Positions 10,541 through 23,192 of a stretch of 64,000 nucleotides of DNA are shown here, in pieces. The stretch's first letter is position 1. The number at the start of each line of letters is the position of its first letter. Source of the stretch: Maratus speciosus (Eukaryota > Arthropoda > Arachnida > Araneae > Salticidae); NCBI GenBank assembly GCA_963932465.1, contig OZ010786.1, positions 275,684,411 to 275,748,410 on the forward strand, written 5' to 3'. The notes beneath the pieces are model-generated. The model did no database searches. It was given only the letters and a program-made list of their open reading frames with translations, and was not told the origin of the DNA. Both the position numbers and the translations under genes were made by a program.

Positions 10541-11747
10541 ATAAAAAAATATGGAAATTGAATTATTTTTTAAGACGATATAGCAGATTTTAAACATGTT
10601 TCAATCTAACATTTTTTGTTTTAAATTAATTGTAAAAATATAATTTTTAAATATATTATGCAAGTTGTAAAAAACAGAATATGGAATATATGTACATATA
10701 TATTAATATAAAAAAAAAGTAACTGTCTATGTGACGATTACAATTACTGCAAATATATTTTTCAGTATATTGAGAAATCAATACGAAGAATTATTACTGT
10801 ATAATCACTGTATGATCAAAAATCGAATTTGTTTTATTAGAACTTAGAAACGAATGAGTTGTAATTTTACAATACTGTAAAACTTCCGTGTAGTAAGGCT
10901 TAAAACTTATTTCGATTTTTTAATTTAGAATTTTTTTATGAGGTCTATGCTAGTCATGCCTAAGGTGACAAGACGTCTCACAGTGGAATATTTTACTTTA
11001 AAACCTGGCCAAAAATGCAAAAAATAAAATTTACTCAACAACTGTAAAACACATATTTTATAATAGCTGACTAACTGGTGCATCGTTCTATGTCTATTTC
11101 AGGAGCATGCGTCATATCCAGCGGCTCAATAGACTCAGTTGAAGAGACTCCTTTGCGAGAAGGCGTGATTTATTGTTACGTTTCAACTTTGTTATGTTTA
11201 ATTATGTTTAAATGTATATTTACTAAAATTTCCCTTTTTTATTGTTCAAAAAAATATTTTCTTTATTTGATTATACTGTTGCAATTTTCAAAATTTTGTA
11301 TTAACTAAATACAATTTTGTATTAAAAATATAAAAATGCTTTAAATACAAATTTATTTAGGTTCAGGGTAATTATTACAGTCTGAAGTATAAGTAGGCAG
11401 CAAAATTTTCATTCTAGGTGCAATATTTATTTTGTAATCGTGCGTATGAGCTATTAAACCAATTATCTGCTCGTATCTTGCAATTATTTGAATACGTGAA
11501 ATGAAAGAACATACTTATATTTTTCATCCCAATTGTGTCTTTAAATCATATACATTTTAAGATATTAAATGTTGAAAGTGGTCTTTTTCTTCACGTTTTC
11601 CAATTTTAATAGTCCTGAGAACCCCCTGAAATCTAGCTTTTCATATGATCCACGTGTAATCATTATCATAAAAATTGTGAAAACAGTGCGTTTTTTAAAA
11701 AAGAAAAAAGCTACGTAGGGGAAAGGGCCTGGACTCGAGAATTTGTC
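10541..11747. other. AT-rich intergenic, no feature seen
   Basis: I see only short chance frames and AT-rich sequence here. Nothing resembles a known repeat family, RNA or coding exon. Confidence 0.6.
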
Positions 11748-11877
11748 GGCTGTCCCTTATGGACACCTTTTTTAGTGTTGGCTGTCTCTCATGGACACCT
11801 TTGTGGGGATTTGGCTGTCTCTCATGGACACCTTCGTGGGGATTTGGCTGTCTCCTAAGGACACCTTGTAGTTTAGT
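11748..11877. repeat. 33-bp minisatellite, 4 units
   Basis: GGCTGTC starts units at 11748, 11780, 11813 and 11846. The units share GGCTGTCTCTCATGGACACC followed by TTCGTGGGGATTT. It lies at the start of the most GC-balanced, apparently unique stretch of the first 12 kb (11700-12100). Confidence 0.85.
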
Positions 11878-12411
11878 TTCTAGTCAGCACGGGTGAGGAC
11901 AGAGCCCTGCCACACCACCGTAGCTTCAGCTCCCCAGACACTTGGGTTACAGGAACACGCCACGGCTCCCAGCGATGAACTTCGCTTTAAACTTCCTTAT
12001 AAATAGCTCAGACTAGCCCCTCTTCTACCCTGCATATTTGTTCTGATGTATGCTTGTTCAGGCAACAATCGTATATTAGAGCGTAGTACAGGGCAGGATT
12101 GCAATCAAAATGTTGTAACAATAGGTCTTAAAAGCATAAAAATAGGAAATAATTTAAAATAATTGTAGTATTCTTAAAGTGCTTACAATGGAGGAGAATC
12201 TAGTGGTTGGAGCATGTGGCGCCATCTATACTATCCGATCTCAAATAAAAACGCTTAATTAAACAGTCCTCTTATATCCACATAGAAAATTTCCTCAAAT
12301 AGAATCTAACATTATTTAGGTCTGTTAACAGCTCAAACACAAGAAAGACCACAGAGAGAGTGTTGTCTTTAAAAAAAAAAATTGCTTGACTGCCATCATT
12401 TCTTAAAAATA
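11878..12411. other. GC-balanced unique-looking stretch, no gene called
   Basis: It contains a TATAAATA string at 11998-12005 and a GGCGCCATCTATACT motif near 12220; the same GGCGCCATCTAT string appears in the spacers at about 29335. A promoter or noncoding exon is possible, but no splice-framed coding sequence is visible. Confidence 0.4.
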
Positions 12412-12667
12412 GTACAATTCGTTTTATTTTCATATTATTTAATCTATCGTAAATTAATGTGAATATTTGTACTCAGTGGCGTATTTATGGAGTGATGGGC
12501 CCCTCTCACTGGAACTTTTTTGGGGCCCTCCGTCTTGAAAAATTGGGTATATTTATAATTCAAAAATAATATATATTCAAAACTTAATTACAATAATTAC
12601 TTACAAATTAATTTAAATGTATTCAAATCGTTAAAGGTTAATTATGCAAAATTTATTTCATATCTAG

Positions 12668-12713
12668 ACACACGGCAGTGTGTCAGCCAAGTTCGCCTGA
12701 CATAGCCGTGTGT
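12668..12713. other. two-stem hairpin in duplication copy A
   Basis: ACACACGGC (12668-12676) pairs with GCCGTGTGT (12705-12713), and inside it TGTCAG (12681-12686) pairs with CTGACA (12697-12702). The same structure recurs in copy B near 18072-18117. It may be a structured TE subterminus; its function is unknown. Confidence 0.75.
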
Positions 12714-13377
12714 TATTTACACGAACCATTTCGAGCTGTTTTCATCAAATTTCAATGCTCTACAACTGAAAATCTATGAGACCTACTTACTTGTTATACG
12801 AAATGTGTTGTAAGGCCACCCTAATTACCTAAAATCCAAAATTTTATAAATAACGCATAATTAGTTTCCGAGATAATGGCATTTGAAAATGTCTGATAAT
12901 TGATAATTTTACCACTGACTGACTGACTGACTGACTCACTCATCAAAAAGATCTCGTATATCTACTGCAGCTACAGACTTCAAATTTGGTGCGAAGTTCG
13001 TTTACACTATAAAACTGAGGAAAAAAATAAAAAAATTGTGAAAATCGATGAATTACCCACCTGGGGGTGCCCATTTTTACTTTACCATTGCGTCTATTAG
13101 GCGAAATTTTAATTTGCCGTAGGAGGGGACGCTGTTCTGTCGCCAAATACCGCCAAGTTTCTCGCCAACATGGCGATATATCGCCAAATTTGGCGACCAA
13201 AATTAGTCGCCAAAAGTGACACCACCTTGGCGATATCTCTAATATTTCGCCAAATTCCCATAGACTTCCACTGTAAACCTATCTACTTACTGGGGGTTTA
13301 TCTGGGTTTACTTGCTTACAGAAAATCAACAAATTGAGATATACTGTCCGTCACAGAGCCTGTTCTCAGAAACTATA

Positions 13378-14800
13378 CATGTTGGAGGCATGAAATTTTG
13401 CATATTTACAGCTGAACACCTCACATCAAATGACAAATCATAAAATTTTGAAAAAGTTGTAAATTTAACCCTCTGGGGTCTCACATGTGTATTTTAAACA
13501 ATTCTTTCTAAGTGAGCCCCTATTTAGGTTGGAGGCGTGAAATTTTGCATACTTATAGCTGAACACCTCACGTTAAATGACAAACCATAAAATTTTGAAA
13601 AAGTCGTAAATTTAACCCTTTGGGCTCTCACATGTGTATTTTAAAAAATATTTTCTAAGTGAGCCCCTAATTAGGTTGGAGGCGTGAAAATTTGAATACT
13701 TATAGCTGAACACACATCAAATGACAAACCATAAAATTTTGAAAAAGTCGTACATTTAACCCTTTGGGCTCCCACATGTGTATTTTAAACAATTCTTTCT
13801 AAGTGAGCCCTAATTAAGTTGGAGGCGTGAAATTTTGCATACTTATAGCTGAAAACCTCATATCAAACGAGAAATCATAAAATTTTGAAAAAGTCGTACA
13901 TTTAATCTTTTGGGCTCCCACATGTGCATTTTAAACAATTTTTCGAAGTGAGCCTCTAATTAGGTTGGAGGCGTGAAATTTTGCATACTTATAGCTGAAC
14001 ACCTCGCATCAAACGACAAATCATAAAATTTTCAAAAAGACGTACATTTAACCCTTTGGGCTCTCACATGTGTATTTTAAACAATTCTTTCTAAGTGAGC
14101 CCCTATTTAGGTTGGAGGCGTGAAAATTTGCATACTTATAGCTGAACACACATGAAATGACAAACCATAAAATTTTGAAAAAGTCGTACATTTAACCCTT
14201 TGGGCTCCCACATGTGTATTTTAAACAATTCTTTCTAATTGAGACCCTATTTAGGTTGGAGGCGTGAAATTTTGTATACTTATAGCTGAACACCATCATG
14301 CGAAAAATCATAAAATTTTGAAAAAGTCGTACATTTAACCCTTTGGGCTCCCACATGTGTATTTTAAACAATTCTTTCTAATTGAGACCCTATTTAGGTT
14401 GGAGGCGTGAAATTTTGCATACTTATAGCTGAACACCATCATGCGACAAATCATAAAATTTTGAAAAAGTCGTACATTTAAACCTTTGGCTTCCACATGC
14501 GTATTTTAAGCAATTCTTTCTGACTGAGCTCTTTATTAAATTGCAGATTTGAAAACACCTGAGGCCAGGCGACAAATCATAAAATCTTGAAAAAATCTTA
14601 CGCTTAACCCTTTGAGCTACCACATATGTATTTTAAGCAATTCTTTCTAAGGGAGCCCCTAATTAAGTTGGAGACATGACTTTTTGCATACGTATAGCTG
14701 AATACCTCAGACCACACGACAAATCATAAAATTTTCAAAAAGTCTTATATTATTTACTCCTCCGGGCTCTAACTTGTGTATTTTAAGCAATTTTTCTAAC
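13378..14800. repeat. 146-bp tandem array, about 10 units (copy A)
   Basis: GTTGGAGGCGTGAAATTTTG starts units near 13383, 13530, 13677, 13824, 13967, 14111, 14257 and 14399, with two degraded units at about 14540 and 14668. The consensus includes CATACTTATAGCTGAACACC, ATCATAAAATTTTGAAAAAG, CCTTTGGGCTCCCACATG and TTCTTTCTAAGTGAGCCCC. Units drift toward the right edge, as expected where unequal exchange homogenises the middle of an array. Confidence 0.9.
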
Positions 14801-14949
14801 CTCCGCCCTTTTCACCCGGGGAGCACTTTTCCAACTTTTGCCGACACCGACACCCCTTTGACCGTTTTTTCATATTATGCACCATAGCCTTACACATTTT
14901 TGTTCAATTTTTTACCGCTAGGTGCGCCTACTTATCTCCGGTGCTATGG

Positions 14950-15085
14950 GCTCAATCCCCTCGACTAATATATCTACGGATAGTATGTAAAACGGAGTTT
15001 CGTTAGAGTTTCGGATAGAGGTTTGTTTAGAATAGAGAGCGCCCTGGTTGCGAAATGAGAACTAACAGATTTTTCAAAAGGATAA
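14950..15085. mobile_element. interspersed-repeat fragment shared with 51085-51200
   Basis: CCCTCGACTAATATATCTACGG, GGAGTTTCGTTAGAG and GCGCCCTGG correspond to CCCTTGACTAATATAGCTACGG, AGAGTTTCGTTCAG and GCACCCTGGCGG at 51090-51180. This is a dispersed TE relic of unknown family, and it is repeated in copy B at about 20354-20489. Confidence 0.65.
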
Positions 15086-15620
15086 AGTGTTTTGAAAGGA
15101 ATATTAAACGAAACCCTCTGTGCGATCTGTGATCACACTTACCCATTTGTTATTTTCAAAATCATCAGAGAAAAGGATATTTAGTTAATTAAATTTGAAA
15201 ATACAGGGAGGGGCAATATCTTTCCTCTGCACTGCCTCTTTGCCCGCACCCATGGATGAATGATACATAGTGTGGCATAAGCACATAACTTTGTTTTTCA
15301 CTTTCAGTACAAAAAAGCAGGCCCAGCTATTCGATATTTAATTGGAAAATTTAATAGGAAAATTTAATATAGGAATTTAATAGGTATTGTTGTTTCAAAA
15401 ACAATAAAAATTTCGAATAATTTCGTTTCAAAACATGCATTCAATGTAGCAGTATTAAAATATAGATTTCTGCCGCAAATGGACAGCCAAATAGTTTGTT
15501 GTAGGAAATTAAAATTAAAATTGAATGTTGCTTGGTGAATAAAATAGTCACACGTAAACACATCAAAAAGCATTAAGTAAAGAGTCTAAATATGTTGTAA
15601 CTTTACAAAAAGTAATGATA

Positions 15621-16616
15621 TCTAACAAAAACATAGCTGTGAAAAAAGGGAGCCAAGTTCTGTAAAGACAATGGCAAGAAAAGAAGTGATATCTAAGTGG
15701 GTGCCAAGTTCAAATAAAATTCACTCAAACTTACCTACTGAAGTATTATAGCATTTTTTAAATTGTTTAGAAATAAAAATTATTGATAGCATATTAATAA
15801 TAAATCTAGAACTTGGCAAGTTTTTGATAAATGTTATGCCTATCAATTTCATGTCTTAATAAAATGATGATGTTAATATTAACAACAATGTCATTATAAA
15901 AAAAATAATATAGTTATTATTATAAACAAATGACTCATGTTAAAGATTTGATAAACCAATAAATACACAAATGCATTCCCGCTCGTCTTTGGTTATCACT
16001 CTAGCACCCACCCTACGGAAACCTCAATGCAAACAGACTAAAAGATCTAAGAAAGAGACAGATACCTTTACTCTTGTTCTTGGTCATCCCTCTAGAGACT
16101 TCACCCCTTTAACCCTTCAGGGGCAAAGAGCTCTTATTCGTGACATGCTGAAATGATTCAATCACACCAGAATTTAAAAACAAATTTATTTCAAAATGGG
16201 TAAAAGCTTCTTTTCACGTATTTAATAAAATTAAACTTTTTAGTCCTGAATTCTAGTGTCAATGTGGCATTTTGCAGTTAAAATTAGGTGGGATATATTT
16301 TATCCCACCATCCTTCAAGGGGAAGGAGCTCACTCAAATGAAGGCTTCCAAACATCAAATAACAAGATTTGATATAATAATGTCATTATTAAAAATAAAT
16401 TACTCGTAGGTAAAAACTTGTCAAGTTCTAGATTTATTATTAATATGCTATCAATAATTTTTCTTTCTAAACAATTTAAAAAATGCTATAATACTTCAGT
16501 AGGTAAGTTTGAGTGAATTTTATTTGAACTTGGCACCCACTTAGATATCACTTCTTTTCTTGCCATTGTCTTTACAGAACTTGGCTCCCTTTTTTCACAG
16601 CTATGTTTTTGTTAGA
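15621..16616. mobile_element. fold-back element with 205-bp inverted repeats (copy A)
   Basis: The arms 15621-15825 and 16412-16616 are inverted copies with about two mismatches, starting TCTAACAAAAACATAGCTG. The central 586 bp contains a 61-codon plus-strand frame (15971-16156) that resembles nothing I know, and a hairpin at 16290-16312. No flanking duplication is evident. It could be a fold-back transposon or MITE, or a local inverted duplication. The identical copy B is at 21025-22020. Confidence 0.75.
16290..16312. other. perfect 9-bp-stem hairpin in fold-back core
   Basis: GGTGGGATA pairs with TATCCCACC across a 5-base loop. It is repeated in copy B at about 21694-21716. With adjacent GC it could act as a structured transcript or a terminator-like stem, but there is no T run and no linked gene. 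Confidence 0.65.
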
Positions 16617-17789
16617 TTCAAATTACATCAGTTTATTTTCCATCAACTTAGATACTGCGACGGACAAATGTGCTAAAATTATATATCTTTTTTTTTTTCT
16701 TTTCTTTCTTTTAGAACATAAAACGTTAATTCAAACCAAAGTAAATCCGAAACTAAGGAGACAATACTTTAGTATCTGCTCAGCATTAACTGAAAACCAG
16801 GATTAGCACGGTTTAAACCACGTAATTTTAACCATAGTTTATGCCAATGTTTAAACGAACTTTTTTTTCCTTTGAAAAAAAAAATGGGTTTATTTGTCCT
16901 TTTTTGTAAATTAAGTGTTTTAAATTATTGATAGAAATAATTCCTACTTTTAACACTTTAGCTCAGCTGTCAACATGAGACATAATGTGTCTAGGTAATG
17001 TTTGTATGTATATGAATGTAGGATGAAAATTATTATGTGTTGATGAACATGTCTGAAGCCCTAAAGAGTTATCTAAAACATCTAAAATTAGCAAAGATAA
17101 ATAGATAAAAAATATTCAATATTTATCTTAAAACATTTTCATTTAAAAAATGCAAATTATTTACAGTTGTTAATAACATAACACAATGATCTTTAAGATT
17201 TTAGTCAAGTTGTAAAAAAGGAAATTTTCTTGACTGGGGAGATTATCCTTTAATTATTTAAAAAAGAAACTCATTAATAAGATGGCATTCAAAAATTGAA
17301 TGCTAGTTATAGCATTTCAATAATATCAATGAACCTTTTCTATTACTTGCTGAATCTAATGGCCAAAAGTGTTGAGTATGGAGTTGTCATTCGAAAAACA
17401 AAATAACCAGAAGTATTCGAATATATATAATAAAAAATAACCACAGATACTAATATTTATACATAAAAAAAAGTTAACCATTTGGAGATACTGTCATTAA
17501 GATGAATTTGTTTATAGTTGAAGTCATGATTATGGCTAGAAGAAAATATTAAATGTTCAGCGAACTAGTTTTCACTGCAAAAAGATTTTTACAGTCGAGA
17601 TAAAAGAAAAAAAAAAAAAATCTTTTATTGGTTTGACTTCCTATAATAAAAATTGCATATGAGATTGGGTATGAAAAAAAGGGAGAAAGAAGTTCATTTC
17701 TTCTTTTAAATCAAAATTCTGTTGAATTGGCACCTGTTAACTTTTAACTAAAATATGTAACAAAACAAAATAATATTAAAATGATCTAT

Positions 17790-17815
17790 TAATTATAGTA
17801 CAATAGATCTCCATT
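17790..17815. other. 26-bp filler at the 5.4-kb duplication junction
   Basis: The filler between copies contains ATAGTACAAT, also found at the left edge of copy A (12409-12418). Together with the start of copy B it forms an inverted repeat, GTACAAT...ATTGTAC, around AGATCT. This looks like templated insertion at a break-repair junction; that reading is inference. Confidence 0.65.
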
Positions 17816-18781
17816 GTACAATTCGTTTTATTTTCATATTATTTAATCTATCGTAAATTAATGTGAATATTTGTACTCAGTGGCGTATTTATGGAGTGAT
17901 GGGCCCCTCTCACTGGAACTTTTTTGGGGCCCTCCGTCTTGAAAAATTGGGTATATTTATAATTCAAAAATAATATATATTCAAAACTTAATTACAATAA
18001 TTACTTACAAATTAATTTAAATGTATTCAAATCGTTAAAGGTTAATTATGCAAAATTTATTTCATATCTAGACACACGGCAGTGTGTCAGCCAAGTTCGC
18101 CTGACATAGCCGTGTGTTATTTACACGAACCATTTCGAGCTGTTTTCATCAAATTTCAATGCTCTACAACTGAAAATCTATGAGACCTACTTACTTGTTA
18201 TACGAAATGTGTTGTAAGGCCACCCTAATTACCTAAAATCCAAAATTTTATAAATAACGCATAATTAGTTTCCGAGATAATGGCATTTGAAAATGTCTGA
18301 TAATTGATAATTTTACCACTGACTGACTGACTGACTGACTCACTCATCAAAAAGATCTCGTATATCTACTGCAGCTACAGACTTCAAATTTGGTGCGAAG
18401 TTCGTTTACACTATAAAACTGAGGAAAAAAATAAAAAAATTGTGAAAATCGATGAATTACCCACCTGGGGGTGCCCATTTTTACTTTACCATTGCGTCTA
18501 TTAGGCGAAATTTTAATTTGCCGTAGGAGGGGACGCTGTTCTGTCGCCAAATACCGCCAAGTTTCTCGCCAACATGGCGATATATCGCCAAATTTGGCGA
18601 CCAAAATTAGTCGCCAAAAGTGACACCACCTTGGCGATATCTCTAATATTTCGCCAAATTCCCATAGACTTCCACTGTAAACCTATCTACTTACTGGGGG
18701 TTTATCTGGGTTTACTTGCTTACAGAAAATCAACAAATTGAGATATACTGTCCGTCACAGAGCCTGTTCTCAGAAACTATA

Positions 18782-20204
18782 CATGTTGGAGGCATGAAAT
18801 TTTGCATATTTACAGCTGAACACCTCACATCAAATGACAAATCATAAAATTTTGAAAAAGTTGTAAATTTAACCCTCTGGGGTCTCACATGTGTATTTTA
18901 AACAATTCTTTCTAAGTGAGCCCCTATTTAGGTTGGAGGCGTGAAATTTTGCATACTTATAGCTGAACACCTCACGTTAAATGACAAACCATAAAATTTT
19001 GAAAAAGTCGTAAATTTAACCCTTTGGGCTCTCACATGTGTATTTTAAAAAATATTTTCTAAGTGAGCCCCTAATTAGGTTGGAGGCGTGAAAATTTGAA
19101 TACTTATAGCTGAACACACATCAAATGACAAACCATAAAATTTTGAAAAAGTCGTACATTTAACCCTTTGGGCTCCCACATGTGTATTTTAAACAATTCT
19201 TTCTAAGTGAGCCCTAATTAAGTTGGAGGCGTGAAATTTTGCATACTTATAGCTGAAAACCTCATATCAAACGAGAAATCATAAAATTTTGAAAAAGTCG
19301 TACATTTAATCTTTTGGGCTCCCACATGTGCATTTTAAACAATTTTTCGAAGTGAGCCTCTAATTAGGTTGGAGGCGTGAAATTTTGCATACTTATAGCT
19401 GAACACCTCGCATCAAACGACAAATCATAAAATTTTCAAAAAGACGTACATTTAACCCTTTGGGCTCTCACATGTGTATTTTAAACAATTCTTTCTAAGT
19501 GAGCCCCTATTTAGGTTGGAGGCGTGAAAATTTGCATACTTATAGCTGAACACACATGAAATGACAAACCATAAAATTTTGAAAAAGTCGTACATTTAAC
19601 CCTTTGGGCTCCCACATGTGTATTTTAAACAATTCTTTCTAATTGAGACCCTATTTAGGTTGGAGGCGTGAAATTTTGTATACTTATAGCTGAACACCAT
19701 CATGCGAAAAATCATAAAATTTTGAAAAAGTCGTACATTTAACCCTTTGGGCTCCCACATGTGTATTTTAAACAATTCTTTCTAATTGAGACCCTATTTA
19801 GGTTGGAGGCGTGAAATTTTGCATACTTATAGCTGAACACCATCATGCGACAAATCATAAAATTTTGAAAAAGTCGTACATTTAAACCTTTGGCTTCCAC
19901 ATGCGTATTTTAAGCAATTCTTTCTGACTGAGCTCTTTATTAAATTGCAGATTTGAAAACACCTGAGGCCAGGCGACAAATCATAAAATCTTGAAAAAAT
20001 CTTACGCTTAACCCTTTGAGCTACCACATATGTATTTTAAGCAATTCTTTCTAAGGGAGCCCCTAATTAAGTTGGAGACATGACTTTTTGCATACGTATA
20101 GCTGAATACCTCAGACCACACGACAAATCATAAAATTTTCAAAAAGTCTTATATTATTTACTCCTCCGGGCTCTAACTTGTGTATTTTAAGCAATTTTTC
20201 TAAC
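18782..20204. repeat. 146-bp tandem array, about 10 units (copy B)
   Basis: This is the same array as 13378-14800, carried by the second copy of the 5.4-kb segment, with the same order of intact and degraded units. Confidence 0.9.
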
Positions 20205-21024
20205 CTCCGCCCTTTTCACCCGGGGAGCACTTTTCCAACTTTTGCCGACACCGACACCCCTTTGACCGTTTTTTCATATTATGCACCATAGCCTTACACA
20301 TTTTTGTTCAATTTTTTACCGCTAGGTGCGCCTACTTATCTCCGGTGCTATGGGCTCAATCCCCTCGACTAATATATCTACGGATAGTATGTAAAACGGA
20401 GTTTCGTTAGAGTTTCGGATAGAGGTTTGTTTAGAATAGAGAGCGCCCTGGTTGCGAAATGAGAACTAACAGATTTTTCAAAAGGATAAAGTGTTTTGAA
20501 AGGAATATTAAACGAAACCCTCTGTGCGATCTGTGATCACACTTACCCATTTGTTATTTTCAAAATCATCAGAGAAAAGGATATTTAGTTAATTAAATTT
20601 GAAAATACAGGGAGGGGCAATATCTTTCCTCTGCACTGCCTCTTTGCCCGCACCCATGGATGAATGATACATAGTGTGGCATAAGCACATAACTTTGTTT
20701 TTCACTTTCAGTACAAAAAAGCAGGCCCAGCTATTCGATATTTAATTGGAAAATTTAATAGGAAAATTTAATATAGGAATTTAATAGGTATTGTTGTTTC
20801 AAAAACAATAAAAATTTCGAATAATTTCGTTTCAAAACATGCATTCAATGTAGCAGTATTAAAATATAGATTTCTGCCGCAAATGGACAGCCAAATAGTT
20901 TGTTGTAGGAAATTAAAATTAAAATTGAATGTTGCTTGGTGAATAAAATAGTCACACGTAAACACATCAAAAAGCATTAAGTAAAGAGTCTAAATATGTT
21001 GTAACTTTACAAAAAGTAATGATA

Positions 21025-22020
21025 TCTAACAAAAACATAGCTGTGAAAAAAGGGAGCCAAGTTCTGTAAAGACAATGGCAAGAAAAGAAGTGATATCTAA
21101 GTGGGTGCCAAGTTCAAATAAAATTCACTCAAACTTACCTACTGAAGTATTATAGCATTTTTTAAATTGTTTAGAAATAAAAATTATTGATAGCATATTA
21201 ATAATAAATCTAGAACTTGGCAAGTTTTTGATAAATGTTATGCCTATCAATTTCATGTCTTAATAAAATGATGATGTTAATATTAACAACAATGTCATTA
21301 TAAAAAAAATAATATAGTTATTATTATAAACAAATGACTCATGTTAAAGATTTGATAAACCAATAAATACACAAATGCATTCCCGCTCGTCTTTGGTTAT
21401 CACTCTAGCACCCACCCTACGGAAACCTCAATGCAAACAGACTAAAAGATCTAAGAAAGAGACAGATACCTTTACTCTTGTTCTTGGTCATCCCTCTAGA
21501 GACTTCACCCCTTTAACCCTTCAGGGGCAAAGAGCTCTTATTCGTGACATGCTGAAATGATTCAATCACACCAGAATTTAAAAACAAATTTATTTCAAAA
21601 TGGGTAAAAGCTTCTTTTCACGTATTTAATAAAATTAAACTTTTTAGTCCTGAATTCTAGTGTCAATGTGGCATTTTGCAGTTAAAATTAGGTGGGATAT
21701 ATTTTATCCCACCATCCTTCAAGGGGAAGGAGCTCACTCAAATGAAGGCTTCCAAACATCAAATAACAAGATTTGATATAATAATGTCATTATTAAAAAT
21801 AAATTACTCGTAGGTAAAAACTTGTCAAGTTCTAGATTTATTATTAATATGCTATCAATAATTTTTCTTTCTAAACAATTTAAAAAATGCTATAATACTT
21901 CAGTAGGTAAGTTTGAGTGAATTTTATTTGAACTTGGCACCCACTTAGATATCACTTCTTTTCTTGCCATTGTCTTTACAGAACTTGGCTCCCTTTTTTC
22001 ACAGCTATGTTTTTGTTAGA
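21025..22020. mobile_element. fold-back element with 205-bp inverted repeats (copy B)
   Basis: This is the same fold-back element as 15621-16616, with both arms, the hairpin and the 61-codon frame preserved unchanged. Confidence 0.75.
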
Positions 22021-23192
22021 TTCAAATTACATCAGTTTATTTTCCATCAACTTAGATACTGCGACGGACAAATGTGCTAAAATTATATATCTTTTTTTTT
22101 TTCTTTTCTTTCTTTTAGAACATAAAACGTTAATTCAAACCAAAGTAAATCCGAAACTAAGGAGACAATACTTTAGTATCTGCTCAGCATTAACTGAAAA
22201 CCAGGATTAGCACGGTTTAAACCACGTAATTTTAACCATAGTTTATGCCAATGTTTAAACGAACTTTTTTTTCCTTTGAAAAAAAAAATGGGTTTATTTG
22301 TCCTTTTTTGTAAATTAAGTGTTTTAAATTATTGATAGAAATAATTCCTACTTTTAACACTTTAGCTCAGCTGTCAACATGAGACATAATGTGTCTAGGT
22401 AATGTTTGTATGTATATGAATGTAGGATGAAAATTATTATGTGTTGATGAACATGTCTGAAGCCCTAAAGAGTTATCTAAAACATCTAAAATTAGCAAAG
22501 ATAAATAGATAAAAAATATTCAATATTTATCTTAAAACATTTTCATTTAAAAAATGCAAATTATTTACAGTTGTTAATAACATAACACAATGATCTTTAA
22601 GATTTTAGTCAAGTTGTAAAAAAGGAAATTTTCTTGACTGGGGAGATTATCCTTTAATTATTTAAAAAAGAAACTCATTAATAAGATGGCATTCAAAAAT
22701 TGAATGCTAGTTATAGCATTTCAATAATATCAATGAACCTTTTCTATTACTTGCTGAATCTAATGGCCAAAAGTGTTGAGTATGGAGTTGTCATTCGAAA
22801 AACAAAATAACCAGAAGTATTCGAATATATATAATAAAAAATAACCACAGATACTAATATTTATACATAAAAAAAAGTTAACCATTTGGAGATACTGTCA
22901 TTAAGATGAATTTGTTTATAGTTGAAGTCATGATTATGGCTAGAAGAAAATATTAAATGTTCAGCGAACTAGTTTTCACTGCAAAAAGATTTTTACAGTC
23001 GAGATAAAAGAAAAAAAAAAAAATCTTTTATTGGTTTGACTTCCTATAATAAAAATTGCATATGAGATTGGGTATGAAAAAAAGGGAGAAAGAAGTTCAT
23101 TTCTTCTTTTAAATCAAAATTCTGTTGAATTGGCACCTGTTAACTTTTAACTAAAATATGTAACAAAACAAAATAATATTAAAATGATCTAT

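Larger units (their letters stand above)
12412..17789. repeat. 5.4-kb direct segmental duplication, copy A
   Basis: It begins at GTACAATTCGTTTTA and ends at AAAATGATCTAT. Copy B (17816-23192) matches throughout; the one difference I located is an A14 versus A13 run (17607-17620 against 23011-23023). Contents in order: a hAT-like left end (CAGTGGCGTATTTATGG at about 12475), a hairpin, (GACT)n near 12917-12938, a CGCCAA cluster, a 146-bp array, a shared TE fragment and a 1-kb fold-back element. 16620-17789 is AT-rich with nothing recognised. Confidence 0.95.
17816..23192. repeat. 5.4-kb direct segmental duplication, copy B
   Basis: It matches copy A at an offset of 5404 bases. Its contents are the same: hairpin at about 18072-18117, 146-bp array at about 18782-20204, shared TE fragment at about 20354-20489 and fold-back element at 21025-22020. 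The short frames are all duplicated without change, so the event is recent or an assembly duplicate. Confidence 0.95.

Noticed and set aside
10331..10561. 76-codon open frame over the second SINE
   Set aside because: It is the complement of a SINE with no known protein similarity; the first SINE copy does not keep the frame.
11998..12005. TATA-box promoter
   Set aside because: TATAAATA is expected by chance in DNA this AT-rich, and no gene follows; it is left as a weak finding only.
12475..12540. Complete hAT element starting CAGTGGCGTATTTATGG
   Set aside because: A matching right end was not found in the duplicated segment, so only a possible left end is mentioned.
13378..14800. Regularly spaced repeats resembling a CRISPR array
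   Set aside because: Units of about 146 bp are repeats from end to end without unique spacers, there are no cas genes, and the context is eukaryotic TE DNA. It is a satellite-like array.
15621..16616. Target duplication for the fold-back element
   Set aside because: Flanks GTAATGATA and TTCAAATTA do not match as direct repeats, so no duplication is claimed.
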